Below, piece by piece: positions 13,651 to 26,497 of a stretch of 64,000 bases of DNA. The DNA comes from Cercis canadensis. Its lineage: Eukaryota; Streptophyta; Magnoliopsida; Fabales; Fabaceae. Position 1 is the first letter of the stretch. Every line of letters starts with the position of its first letter. The notes beneath the pieces were generated by a model. That model did no database searches, was not told the origin of the DNA, and saw nothing but the letters and a program-made list of their open reading frames with translations. A program made the position numbers and the translations under genes. The stretch is from NCBI GenBank assembly GCA_003255065.1, contig QAOA01003782.1, forward strand, positions 172,626-236,625, read 5' to 3'.

Positions 13651-16600
13651 GGGTCATTGTATTTGGCCCGGGAACCTATTTCGTTTTGTCCCTGTATTTG
13701 ACTCGGATATTTTTCCTGGCTTTCACTGTATTTGAGAAGGGACTGTTTGCTGGTGGGTCATTGTAGCTGGCCCGGGACCCTGTTTCAGTTCGTCCCTGTA
13801 TCTGACTCGGATAATTTTCCTGGGTTTCATTATATTTTGGAACGTACTATTTTCTAGTGGGTCATTCTATTTGGTTCGGGACCCTGTTTCGATATGTCCC
13901 TATATCTGACTCAGATATTTTTCTTGGGTTTCACTGTATTTGGGAAGCCACTGTTTTCTGGTAGGTCATTGTTTCTGGTCCTGGATACTGTTTCAGTTCG
14001 TGCCTGTATCTGATTCAGATATTTTTCTTGGGTTTCACTGTATTTGAGAAGGGACTGTTTGCTGGTGGGTCATTGTATTTGGCCCGGGACCCTATTTCGA
14101 TTTGTCCCTATAGTTGAGTAAGATATTTATCTTGGGTTTCACTGTATTTGGGAAGGGACTGTTTTCTGTTGGGTTATTGTTTCTGGTCCTGGACACTGTT
14201 TCGGTTCGTCCCTGTATCTGACTCAGATATTTTTCTTGGGTTTAACTGTATTTGCGAAGGGATTGTTTTCTGTTAGGTCATTGTATCTCGCTCGGGAACC
14301 TATTTCGGTTCGTCCCTGTATTTGACCCGGATATTTTGCTTGGGTTTCACTGTATTTGAGAAGGGACTGTTTGCTAGTGGGTCATTGTAGCTGGCCCGGG
14401 ACCCTATGTCGGTTCTTCCCTGTATCTTACTCGGATATTTTTCTTGGGTTTCACTATATTTTGGAAGGGACTATTTTCTGGTAGGTCATTGTATTTGGGC
14501 CGGGACCCTGTTTCGATTCGTTCTTTTATCTGACTCAGATATTTTTCTTGGGTTTCACTATATTTGGGAAGAAACTGTTTTCTGGTAGGTCATTGTTTCT
14601 GGTCCTGGACACTGTTTCGGTTCGTTCCTGTATCATACTCAAATATTTTTCTTGGGTTTCACTGTATTTGCAAAGGGATTGCTTTCATTTGGTTCATTGT
14701 ATCTGGCCCGGGAACCTATTTCGATTCGTCCCTGTATTTGACACGGATATTTTTCTTAGGTTTCTCTGTATTTGAGAAGGGACTATTTGCTGGCGGGTCA
14801 TTGTAGCTGGCACGGGAACCTGTGTCGGTTCGTCCATGTATCTGACTCGGATATTTTTCTTGGGTTTCACTGTATTTGCGAAGGGACTGTTTTCTGGTAG
14901 GTCATTTTATTTGGTTTGGGAACCTATTTCGGTTCGTCCCTGTGTTTGACTCGGATATTTTTCTTGGGTTTCACTGTATTTGAGAAGAGACTGTTTACTG
15001 GTGGGTCATTGTAGCTGTCCCGGGACCCTGTTTCGATTCGTCCCTACATCTGACTCGGATAATTTTCTTGGGTTTCACTATATTTTGGAAAGGACTATTT
15101 TCTGGTGGGTCATTGTATTTCGCCCGGGACCCTATTTCGATTCGTCCCTGTATCTGACTCAGATATTTTTCTTAGGTTTCACTATTTTTGGGAAGGGACT
15201 GTTTTCTGGTAGATCATTGTTTCAGGACGGGGACCCTGTTTCAGTTCGTCCCTGTATATGACTCGGATAATTTTCTTGGATTTCACTGTATTTGAGAAGG
15301 GACTGTTTTCTGGTGGGTCATTGTAGCTGGCCTGGGACCCTGTGTCGGTTCGTCCCTGTATCTGACTCGGATATTTTTCTTGGGTTTCACTATATTTGGG
15401 AAGGGTCTGTTTTCTGATGGGTTATTTTATTTGGCCCGGGATCCTGTTTCGGTTAATCCCTGTATCTGGCTCAGATATTTTTCTTGGATTTCATTGAATT
15501 TGGGAAGGGACTGTTTTCTAGTAGGCCATTGATTCTGGCCCGGGACACTGTTTCGGTTCGTCCTTGTATCTGACTCGAATATTTTTCTTGGGTTTCACTG
15601 TATTTGAGAAAGAACTGTTTGCTGTGGGACATTGTAACTAGCCCGGGACCCTGTTTCGGTTCCTCCCTATAACTGACTCGGATATTTTTCTTGGGTTTCA
15701 CTGTCTTTGAGAAGGGACTTTTTGCTGGTGGGTCATTGTAGCTGGCCCGGGACCCTGTTTCTATTCGTCCCTGTATCTGACTCGGATAATTTTCTTGGGT
15801 TTCATTATATTTTGGAAAGGACTATTTTCTGGTGGGTCATTGTATTTCGCCCGGGACCCTGTTTCGATTAGTCCCTGTATCTGACTCAAATATTTTTCTT
15901 AGGTTTCTTTTTATTTGGGAAGGCACTGTTTTCTTGTACGCCATTGTTTCTGGCCCGGGACCCTGTTTCGGTTCGTCCCTGTATCTGACTCAGATATTTT
16001 TCTTGGGTTTCACTGTATTTGCGAAGGGATTGTTTTCTTTTAGGTCATTGTATCTGGCCCGGAACCTATTTCGGTTCGTCCTTGTATTTGACTCAGATAT
16101 TTTGCTTGGGTTTCACTGTATTTGAGAAGAGACTGTTTGCTGGTGGGTCATTGTAGCTGGCCCGAGAACCTGTGTCGGTTCGTCCCTGTATCTGACTCGA
16201 ATATTTTTCTTGGGTTTCACTATATTTTGGAAAGGACTATTTTCTGGTGGGTCATTGTATTTCGTCCGGGACCCTGTTTCGATTCGTCCCTATATCTGAC
16301 TCAGATATTTTTCTTAGGTTTCACTTTAATTGGGAAGGGACTATTTTCTGGTAGGCCATTGTTTCTGGCCCAGGACCCTGTTTCGGTTCGTCCCTGTATC
16401 TGACTCGGATAATTTTCTTGTGTTTCACTCTATTTTAGAAGGGATTGTTTTCTGGAGGGTCATTGTAGCTGGCCTGGGACCTTGTGTCGGTTCGTCCCTG
16501 TATCTGGCTCAGATATTTTTCTTGGGTTTCACTGAATTTGGGAAGTGACTGTTTTCTAGTAGGCCATTGATTCTGGCCCGTTACACTGTTTCGGTTCGTC

Positions 16601-17375
16601 CCTGTACCTGACTCGGATATTTTTCATGGGTTTCATTGTATTTGCGAAAGGACTGTTTTCTGGTTGGTCATTGTATCTGGCCCGGGAACCTATCTCGGTT
16701 CGTCCCTGTATTTCACTCGGATATTTTTCTTAGGTTTCACTGTATTTGAGAAGGGATTGTTTGCTAGTGGGTCTTTGTAGCTAGCTCGGGACCCTGTGTC
16801 GGTTCGTCCCTGTATCTGACTCGGATAATTTTCTTGGGTTTCACTGTATTTTGGAAGGGACTATTTTCTGGTGGGTCATTGTATTTGGCCCGGGACTCTG
16901 CTTCGATTCGTCCCTGTATCTGACTCAGATATTTTTCTTGGGTTTCACTGTATTTGGGAAGGGACTGTTTTCAGGTAGGTCATTGTTTCTGGTCCTGGAC
17001 ACTGTTTCGGTTCGTCCCTGTATTTGACTCAGATTTTTTTCTTGGGTTTCACTGTATTTGTGAAAGGATTGTTTTTTGTTGGGTCATTGTACCTGGCCCG
17101 GGAACCTATTTCGTTTTGTCCCTGTATTTGACTCGGATATTTTTGTTAGGTTTCACTGTATTGGAGAAGGGACTGTTTGCTGGTGGGTCATTGTAGCTGG
17201 CCCGGGACCTTGTTTCGGTTCGTCCCTGTATCTGACTCGGATAATTTTCTTGGGTTTCACTATATTTTGGAACGGACTATTTTCTGGTGGGTCATTGTAT
17301 TTGGTCCGGGACCCTGTTTCGATATGTCCCTATATGTGACTCAGATATTTTTCTTGGGTTTCACTGTATTTAGGA

Positions 17376-17400
17376 AGGGACTGTTTTCTGGTCCTGGACA
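17376..17400. repeat. 17-bp deletion inside a monomer
   Basis: CTGTTTTCTGG runs directly into TCCTGGACACTG at 17,391. The normal arrangement has TAGGTCATTGTTTCTGG between them, so one of two TTTCTGG heptamers spaced 17 bp apart and the intervening bases are gone. It is the same size as, and near-reciprocal to, the +17 bp variant at 81-114. Confidence 0.85.
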
Positions 17401-18861
17401 CTGTTTCGGTTCGTGCCTGTATCTGACTCGGATATTTTTATTGGGTTTCACTATATTTGCGAAGGGATTGTTTTCTGTTGGGTCATTGTATCTGGCCCGG
17501 GAACCTATTTCGGTTCGTCCCTGTATTAGACTCAAATATTTATGTTAGGTTTCACTGTATTTGAGAAGGGACTGTTTGCTAGTGGGTCATTGTATTTGGC
17601 CCGGGACTCTGTTTCGATTTGTCCCTATATTTGACTCAGATATTTTTCTTGGGTTCCACTGTATTTGGGAAGGGACTGTTTTCTGGTAGGTTATTGTTTC
17701 TGGTCCTGGACACTGTTTCGGTTCGTCCCTGTATCTGACTCAGATATTTTTCTTGGGTTTAACTGTATTTGCGAAGAGATTGTTTTCTGTTAGGTAATTG
17801 TATCTTGCCCAGGAACCTATTTTGGTTCGTCCATGTATTTGACTCGGATATTTTGCTTGGGTTTCACTGTATTTGAGAAGGGACTGTTTTCTGGTGGGTC
17901 ATTTTAGCTGGCCCGGGACCCTGTGTCGGTTCGTCCCTGTATCTGACTCGGATATTTTTCTTGGGTTTCACTATATTTTGTAAGGGACTATTTTCTGGTA
18001 GGTCATTGTATTTGGGCCGGGACCTTGTTTCGATTCGTTCGTGTATCTGACTCAGATATTTTTCTTGGGTTTCACTGTATTTGGGAAGAAACTGTTTTCT
18101 GGTAGGTCATTGTTTCTGGTCCTGGACACTGTTTCGGTTCGTCCCTGTATCTGACTCAGTTATTTTTCTTGGGTTTCACTGTATTTGCGAAGGGATTGTT
18201 TTCATTTGGGTCATTGTATCTGGCCTGGGAACCTATTCCGGTTCGTCCCTGTATTTGACACAGATATTTTTCTTAGGTTTCTCTGTATTTGAGAAGGCAC
18301 TGTTTGCTGGTGGGTCATTGTAGCTGGCACGGGACCCTGTGTCGGTTCGTCCCTGTATCTGACTCGGATATTTTTCTTGGGTTTCACTGTATTTGCGAAG
18401 GGACTATTTTCTGATGGGTCATTGTATCTGGCCCGGGAACCTTTCTCGGTTCATCCCTGTATTTGACTCGGATATTTTTCTTGGGTTTCACTGTATTTGA
18501 GAAGGGACTATTTGCTGGTGGGTCATTGTAGCTGGCCCGGGTCCCTGTTTTGTTTCGTCCTTGTATCTGACTCGGATAATTTTCTTGGTTTTCACTATAT
18601 TTTGGAAGGGACTATTTTCTGGTGGGTCATTGTATTTGGCCCGGGACTCTGTTTCGATTCGCCCCTGTATCTGACTCAGATATTTTTCTTGGGTTTCACA
18701 GTATTTGGGAAGGGACTGTTTTCTAGTAGGTCATTGTTTCTGGTCCTGGACATTGTTTCGGTTCGTCCCTGTATGTAACTCAGATATTTTTCTTGGGTTT
18801 CACTGTATTTGCGAAAGGATTGTTTTCTGTTGGGTCATTGTATTTGGCCCGGGAACCTATT

Positions 18862-18930
18862 ACAGCAACAGCAGCAGTATAGGCAACCTTGGCAACAACA
18901 GAGCCAAATTCAGCCAGCCAGGCAGGGCCA
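18862..18930. other. 69-bp non-satellite filler with glutamine-rich coding look
   Basis: Satellite stops at monomer phase 1 after GGGAACCTATT and resumes at phase 41 with GTTTCACTG; 39 bp of monomer are missing and 69 bp of unrelated sequence take their place. The insert is rich in CAG and CAA and on the plus strand reads as QQQQQYRQPWQQQ followed by a stretch with SQIQPARQGQ. This resembles the glutamine-rich region of plant retrotransposon gag proteins, but it could equally be part of a glutamine-rich host gene or a degenerate simple repeat. No target duplication or terminal repeat is seen. The left flank is a GGGAACC class monomer and the right flank a GGATAAATG class monomer, which are not normally adjacent, so this looks like a break repaired with captured filler DNA. 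Confidence 0.85.
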
Positions 18931-21900
18931 GTTTCACTGTATCTGGGAAAGGTCTGTTTCCTGGTGGATAAATGTTTCTGGCCCGAGACCCTGTGTCGGT
19001 TCGTCTCTGTATCTGACTTGGATATTTTTCTTGGGTTTCACTATATTTGGGAAGGGACTGTTTTCTGGTAGGTCATTGTATTTGGCCCGGGACCCTATTT
19101 CGGTTCGTCCCTGTATCTGACTCAGATACTTTTCTTGGGTTTCACTGTATTTGGGAAGGCACTGTTTTCTAGTAGGCCATTGTTTCTGGCCCGGGACCCT
19201 ATTTCGGTTTGTCCCTGTATCTGACTCGGATATTTTTCTTGGGTTTCACTGTATTTGCGAAGGGACTGTTTTCTGGTGGGTCATTGTATCTGGCCCAGGA
19301 ACCTATCTCGGTTCGTCCCTGTATTTGACTCGGATATTTTTCTTGGGTTTCACTTTATTTGAGAAGGGAATGTTTGCTTGTGGGTTATTGTAACTGGCCC
19401 GGGACCCTGTTTCATTTCGTCCCTGTATCTGACTCAGATAATTTTCTTGGGTTTCACTGTATTTGAGCAGGGACTGTTTTCTGGTAGGTCATTGTTTCTG
19501 GCCCGGGAACCTGTTTCGGTTCGTCCCTTTGTTTGACTCGGAGATTTTTCTTGGGTTTCACTGTATTTGAGAAGAGATTGTTTGCTTGTAGGTCATTATA
19601 ACTGGCCCGGGACCTTGTTTCGTTTCGTCCCTGTATCTGACTCAGATATTTTTCTTGGGTTTCACTGTATTTGGGAAGGGACTGTTTTCTGGTAGGCCGG
19701 TGTTTCTGGCCCGGGACACTGTTTCCGTTCGTCCCTGTATCTGACTCGGATATTTTTCTTGGGTTTCACTGTATTTGAGAAGGGACTGTTTGCTGGTGGG
19801 TCATTGTAGCTGGCCCGGGACCTTGTGTCGGTTCGTCCCTATATCTGACTCAGATATTTTTCTTCGGTTTCACTGTATTTGCGAATGGACTGTTTTCTGG
19901 TAGGTCATTTTATCTGGTTCGGGAACCTATTTCGGTTCGTCCCTTTGTTTGACTCGGAGATTTTTCTTGGGTTTCACTGTATTTGAGAAGGAACTGTTTG
20001 CTGTGGGACATTGTAAATAGCCCGGGTCCCTGTTTCAGTTCGTCACTGTATCTGACTCGGATATTTTTCTTGGGTTTCACTGTATTTGAGAATGGACTGT
20101 TTGCTGGTGGGTCATTGTAGCTGGCCCGGGACCCTGTTTCGATTCGTCCCTGTATCTGTCTCGGATAATTTTCTTGGGTTTCACTATATTTCGAAAGGGA
20201 CTATTTTCTGGTGGGTCATTGTATTTGGCCCGGGACCCTGTTTCGGTTCGTTCCTGTATCTGACTCAGATATTTTTCTTGGGTTTCACGGTATTTGGGAA
20301 GGGACTATTTTCTGGTAAGTCATTGTTTCTGGTCCAGGACACTGTTTCGGTTCGTCTCTGTATCTGACTCGGATATTTTTCTTGGGTTTCACTGTATTTG
20401 AGAAGGGACTGTTTGCTGGGGGCTCATTGCAGCTGGCCCGGGACCCTGTTTCGGTTTGTTCCTGTATCTGACTCAGATATTTTTCTGGGATTTCACTGAA
20501 TTTGGGAAGGGACTGTTTTCTAGTAGGCCATTGTTTCTTGCCCGGGACCTTGTTTTGGTTCGTCCCTGTATCTTTCTTAGATATTTTTCTTGGGTTTCAC
20601 TGTATTTGGGAAGGGACTATTTTCTGGTAGGTCATTGTTTCTGGTCCCGGACACTGTTTAGGTTCGTTCCTATATCTGACTCGGATATTTTTCTTTGGTT
20701 TCACTGTATTTGCGAAGGGATTATTTTTTGTTGGGTCATTTTATCTGGCCTAGGACCCTGTTTCGGTTCGTCCCTGTATATGATTCGGATATTTTTCTTG
20801 GGTTTCACTGTATTTGAGAAGGAACTGTTTGCTGTGGGACATTGTATCTAGCCCGGGACCCTGTTTCGGTTCGTCCCTGTATCTGACTCTGTTATTTTTC
20901 TTGGGTTTCACTGTATTTTAGAAGGAACTGTTTGTTGTGGGAAATTGTATCTGGCCCGGGAACCTGTTTCGGTTCGTCCCTGTATCTGACTCGGATATTT
21001 TTCTTGGGTTTCACTTTATTTGCGAAGGGACTATTTTCTGGTGGGTCATTATAACTGGCCCGGGAACCTATTTCGGTTTGTCCCTGTATTTGACTCGGAT
21101 ATTTTTCTTGGGTTTCACTGTAGTTAAGAAGGAACTCTTTGCTCTGGGACATTGTATCTGGCCCGGGACCCTGTTTCGGTTCGTCCCTGTATCTGACTCG
21201 GATATTTTTCTTAGGTTTCATTATATTTGAGAAGGGACTGTTTGCTGGTGGGTCATAGTAGCCGGCCCGGGACCCTGTGTGGGTTCTTCCCTGTATCTGA
21301 CTCAGATTTTTTTCTGGGGTTTCACTGTATCTGGGAAGGGTCTGTTTCTTGCTGGATAAATGTTTCTGTCCTAAGACCCTATGTCGGTTCGTCCCTGTAT
21401 CTTACTCGGATTTTTTTCTTGGGTTTCACACTATTTGCGAAGGGACTATTTTCTGGTGGGTCAATGTAACTGGCCCGGGAACCTATTTCGGTTCGTCCCT
21501 GTATTTGACTCGGATATTTTTCTTGGGTTTCACTGTAGTTGAGAAGGGATTGTTTGCTGGTGGGTCATTGTAGCTGGCCTGGGACCCTGTTTCGGTTCGT
21601 CGCTGTATCTGACTTGGATAATTTTCTTGGGATTCACTATATTTTCGAAGGGTCTTTTTTCTAGTGGGTCATCGTATTTGGCCGGGAGCTTGTTTCGATT
21701 CGTCCCTGTATCTGACTCATATATTTTTCTTGGGTTTCACTGTATTTGGGAAGTGAATGTTTTTTGGTATGTCATTATTTCTGGTCCCGGACACTATTTC
21801 GGTTCGTCCCTATATCTGACTCGGATATTTTTCTTGTGTTTCAATGTATTTGCGAAGGGATTGTTTTTTGTTGGGTCATTTTATCTGTCCTGGGAACCTG

Positions 21901-22756
21901 TTTCGGTTCGTCCCTGTATTTGACTCGGATATTTTTCTTGGGTTTCACTGTAGTTGAGAAGGGACTGTTTGCTGGTGGGTCATTGTAGCTGGCCTGGGAC
22001 CCTGTTTCGGTTCGTCCTTGTATCTGACTCGGATAATTTTCTTGGGTTTCACTATATTTTCGAAGGGTCTTTTTTCTGGTGGGTCATTGTATTTGGCCTG
22101 GGACCGTGTTTCGATTCGTCCCTTTATCTGACTCAGATATTTTTCTTGGGTTTCACTGTATTTGGGAAGTGACTGTTTTCTGGTAGGTCATTGTTTCTGG
22201 TCCCGAACACTGTTTCGGTTCATCCCTATATCTGACTCGGATATTTTTCTTGGGTTTCACTGTATTTGCGAACAGATTGTTTTTTGTTGGGTCATTTTAT
22301 CTGTCCTGGGAACCTATTTCGGTTCATCCCTATATTTGACTCGGATATTTTTCTTAGGTTATATTGTATTTGAGAAGGGACTGTTTGCTGGTGGGTCATT
22401 GTAGCTGGCGCGGGACCCTGTGTCGGTTCGTCCCTGTATCTGACTCGGATATTTTTCTTGGGTTTCACTATATTTGGGAAGCGACTATTTTCTGGTGGGT
22501 CATTGTATTTGGCCTGGGACCCTGTTTCGGTTCGTCCCTGTATCTGACTCAGATATTTTTCTTGGGTTTCACTATATTTGGGAAGGGACTATTTTCTGGT
22601 GGGTCATTGTATTTGGCCTAGGACCCTGTTTCGGTTTGTCCCTGTGTCTGACTCAGATATTTTTCTTGGGTTTCACTGTATTTGGGAAGGGACTATTTTC
22701 GGGTAGGCCATTGTTTCTGGCCCGGAACCCTGTTTCGGTTCGTCCCTGTATCTGAC
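18931..22756. repeat. 104-bp satellite array, transitional segment
   Basis: Same satellite and orientation as upstream. The left-domain classes thin out here: the last GTTGGGTCATTTTATCTG class monomer is near 22,290. The 103-bp class with CTGTGGGACATTG becomes more frequent from about 20,815. Short local blocks recur, for example the GGGAAGTGACTG and TCCCGGACACTG monomers near 21,750 and 22,170. No gene or foreign sequence is seen. Confidence 0.95.
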
Positions 22757-25370
22757 TCGAATTTTTTTCTTGGGCTTCACTATATTTGGAAAGTTACTGT
22801 TTTTTGGTTGGTCATTGTATTTGGCCCGGGGCCCTGTTTCTGTTCGTCCCTGTATCTGACTCAGATATTTTTCTTAGGTTTCACTGTATTTAGGTATGGA
22901 TTGTTTCATGGTTGGTCAATGTATCTAACCCGAGACCCTGTTTCGGTTCGTCTCTATATTTGACTCGGATATTTTTGTTGGGTTTCACTGTATTTTCGAA
23001 GGGATTGTTTGCTAGTGGGTCATTGTAGCTGGCCCGGGACCCTGTGTCGATTCGTCCCTGTATCTGACACGGATATGTTTCATGGGTTTAATTGTATTTT
23101 GGAAGGAACTGTTTGCTGGTGGGTCATTGTATCTGGCCCGGAAATCTGTTTCGGTTTGTCCCTGTATCTGACTCAGAATTTTTTCTTGGGTTTCACTGTA
23201 TCTGGGAAGGGTTTGTTTCCTGGTGAAAGAATGTTTCTGGCCTGGGATCCGGTTTCGGTTCGTCTCTGTATCTGGTTCAGATTTTTTTCTTACGTTTCAC
23301 TGTATTTGGGAAGGATCTTTTTCCTGGTAGGACATTGTTTCTGGCCCGGGACCCTCCTTCGGTTCGTCCCTGTATCTGAGTCGGATATTTTTCTTTGGTT
23401 TCACTGTATTTGAGAAGGAACTGTTTGCTGTGGGACATTGTATCTGGCCCGGGACCCTGTTTCGGTTCGTCCTTGTTTCTAACTCGGATTTTTTTCTTGG
23501 GTTTCACTATATTTGGGAAGAGACTGTTTTCTGATGGGTCATTGTATTTGGCCCGGGACCTTGTTTCGGTTCGTCCCTGTATCTGACTCAGATATTTTTC
23601 TTAGGTTCCACTGTATTTAGATATGGACTGTTTCACTGTTGGTCAATGTATTTGACCCGAGACCCTGTTTCGGTTCGTCCCTGTATCTGACTCGAATTTT
23701 TTTCTTGGGTTTCACTATATTTAGATGGGGAGTGTTTTCTGGTTGGACATTGTATTTGGCCCGGGACCCTGTTTCTGTTCCTCCCTGTATCTGACTCAGA
23801 TATTTTTCTTAGGTTTCACTGTATTTAGGTATGGACTGTTTCATGGTTGGTCAATGTATCTGACCCAAGACCCTGTTTCGGTTCGTCTCTGTATTTGACT
23901 CGGATATTTTTGTTGGGTTTCACTGTATTTTCGAAGGGATTGTTTGCTAGTGGGTCATTGTAGCTGGCCCGGGACCCTGTGTCGGTTTGTCCCTGTATCT
24001 GACACGGATATTTTTCATGGGTTTAATTGTATTTGAGAAGGAACTGTTTGCTGGGGGGTCATTGTATCTGGCCCGGAAACCTGTTTCGGTTTGTCCCTGT
24101 ATCTGACTCAGAATTTTTTCTTGGGTTTAACTGTATCTGGGAAGGGTTTGTTTCCTGGTGAAAGAATGTTTCTGGCCTGGGATCCGGTTTCGGTTCGTCT
24201 CTGTATCTGGTTCAGATTTTTTTCTTAGGTTTCACTGTATTTGGGAAGGATCTTTTTCCTGGTAGGTCATTGTTTCTGGCCCGAGACCCTCCTTCGGTTC
24301 GTCCCCGTATCTGAGTCGGATATTTTTCTTTGGTTTCACTCTATTTGAGAAGGAACTGTTTGCTGTGGGACATTGTATCTGGCCCGGGACCCTGTTTCGG
24401 TTCGTCCTTGTTTATAAGTCGGATTTTTTTCTTGGGTTTCACTATATTTGGGAAGAGACTGTTTTCTGATGGGTCATTTTATTTGGCCCGGGACCTTGTT
24501 TCGGTTCGTCCCTGTATATGACTCAGATATTTTTCTTAGGTTCCACTGTATTTAGATATGGACTGTTTCACTGTTGGTCAATGTATTTAACCCGAGACAC
24601 TGTTTCGGTTCGTCCCTGTATCTGAGTCGAATTTTTTTCTTGGGTTTCACTATATTTAGAAAGGGAGTGTTTTCTGGTTGGACATTGTATTTGGCCCGGC
24701 ACCCTGTTTCTGTTCGTCCCTGTATCTGACTCAGATATTTTTCTTAGGTTTCACTGTATTTAGGTATGGACTGTTTCATGGTTGGTCAATGTATCTGACC
24801 CGAGACCCTGTTTTGGTTCGTCTCTGTATTTGACTCGGATATTTTTGTTGGGTTTCGCTGTATTTTCGAAGGGATTGTTTGCTAGTGGGTCATTGTAGCT
24901 GGCCCGGGACCCTGTGTCGGTTCGTCCCTGTATCTGACACGGATATTTTTCATGGGTTTAATTGTATTTGAGAAGGAACTGTTTGCTGGTGGGTCATTGT
25001 ATCTGGCCCGGAAACCTGTTTCGGTTTGTCCATGTATCTGACTCAGAATTTTTTCTTGGGTTTCACTGTATCTGGGAAGGGTTTGTTTCCTGGTGAAAGA
25101 ATATTTGTGGCCTGGGATCCGGTTTCGGTTCGTCTCTGTATCTGGTTCAGATTTTTTTCTTAGGTTTCACTGTATTTGGGAAGGATCTTTTTCCTGGTAG
25201 GTCATTGTTTCTGGCCCAGGACCCTCCTTCGGTTCGTCCCTGTATCTGAGTCGGATATTTTTCTTGGGTTTCACAGTATTTGAGAAGGAACTGTTTGTTG
25301 TGGGACATTGTATCTGGCCCGTGACCCTGTTTCGGTTCGTCCCTGTATTTGACTCGGATTTCTTTCTGGG
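22757..25370. repeat. 935-bp nine-monomer higher-order repeat, about 2.8 copies
   Basis: Distinctive monomers recur exactly 935 bp apart. TAGGTATGGA starts at 22,891, 23,826 and 24,761. TGGTGAAAGA starts at 23,221, 24,156 and 25,091. Monomers with TTAGATATGGACTG and CTGTTGGTCAATG occur near 23,617 and 24,552. The unit equals nine monomers minus one base. The GTGAAAGAATG monomer appears derived from the GGATAAATG class of the left domain. Similarity between successive units is high, and it stops at about 22,757 on the left and 25,370 on the right. No gene is present. Confidence 0.93.
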
Positions 25371-25565
25371 GTTTCACTATACTTAGGAAGGGATTGGTTT
25401 CTGGTGGGTCAATGTATTTGTCTCGGGAGCATGTTTCGGTTCGTCCTTGTATCTGACTCAGATATTTTTCTTGGGTTTTACTGTATTTGGGAAGGGACTG
25501 TTTTCTGGTAGGTCATTGTTTCTGGCCCGGGACCCTGTTTCGGTTCGTCCCTATATCTAACTCGA

Positions 25566-25975
25566 ATATTTTTCTTGGGTTTCACCGTATTTGAGAAGGA
25601 ACTGTTTGCTGTGGGACATTGTTTCTGGCCCGGGACCCTGTTTCGGTTCGTCACTGTATCTGACTCGGATATTTTTTTTGGGTTTCACTGTATTTGAGAA
25701 GGAACTGTTTGCTGTGGGACATTGTATCTGGCCCGTGACTCTATTCCGGTTCGTCCCTGTATCTGACTCGGATTTTTTTCTTGGGTTTCACTATATTTGG
25801 GAAGGGACTGATTTGTGGTGGGTCATTTTATTTGTCCCGGGACCATGTTTCGGTTCGTCCCTGTATCTGACTCAGATATTTTTCTTGGGTTTTACTGTAT
25901 TTGGGAAGGGACTGTTTTCTGGTAGGTCATTGTTTCTGGCCCGGGACCCTGTTTCGGTTCGTCCCTGTATCTGAC
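25566..25975. repeat. Four-monomer duplicated block, copy 1 (offset 932)
   Basis: About 410 bp is nearly identical to 26,498-26,907. The rare string GACTCTATTCCGGTTCG occurs only in these two places, with CTATTCCG at 25,741 and 26,673, offset 932. About five ordinary monomers separate the copies. Confidence 0.85.
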
Positions 25976-26497
25976 TCGGATATTTTTCTTGGGTTTCACT
26001 GTATTTGAGAAGGAACTGTTTGCTGTGGGACATTGTATCTGGCCCGGGACCCTGTTTCGGTTCGTCCCTGTATCTGACTCGGATTTTTTTCTTGGGTTTC
26101 ACTATATTTGGGAAGGGATTGTTTTCTGGTGGGTCATTGTATTTGTCCCGGGACCATGTTTCGGTTCGTCCCTGTATCTGACTCAGATATTTTTCTTGGG
26201 TTTCACTGTATTTGGGAAGGGACTGTTTTCTGGTAGGTCATTGTTTCTGGCCCGGGACCCTGTTTCGGTTCGTCCCTGTATCTAACTCGGATATTTTTCT
26301 TGGGTTTCACTGTATTTGAGAAGGAACTGTTTTCTGTGGGACATTGTATCTGGCCCGGGACCCTGTTTCGGTTCGTCCCTGTATCTGACTCGGATATTTT
26401 TCTTGGGTTTCACTGTATTTGGCAAGAGACTGTTATCTGGTAGGTCATTGTTTCTAGCTCGGGACCCTGTTTCAGTTCGTCCCTGTATTTAACTCGG

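Larger units (their letters stand above)
1..18861. repeat. 104-bp satellite array, left (older) domain
   Basis: Continuous head-to-tail tandem repeat with a 104-bp period; no monomer is inverted. Four classes recur in order, giving a cycle of about 416 bp. The first carries GGGTCATTGTAGCTGG. The second carries TATTTTGGAAGGGACTATTT. The third carries GGTAGGTCATTGTTTCTGG, often followed by TCCTGGACACTG. The fourth carries GGGAACCTATTTCGGTTCG. Examples of the cycle length are matching points at 12,451 and 12,867, 14,564 and 14,980, and 18,081 and 18,497, all 416 bp apart. A rarer class carries GGTGGATAAATG (near 410, 1,863, 3,023, 5,743 and 18,965). Neighbouring monomers differ at many positions, more than in the right half, which suggests an older or less homogenised part of the array. 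All open frames here follow the repeat period and are not genes. No transcription signal or gene is seen anywhere in this stretch. Confidence 0.97.

Noticed and set aside
18862-18930. Glutamine-rich filler as an exon of a real gene in place
   Set aside because: It is only 69 bp, flanked on both sides by satellite, without splice sites or continuing coding sequence; reading into the flanks only gives satellite text.
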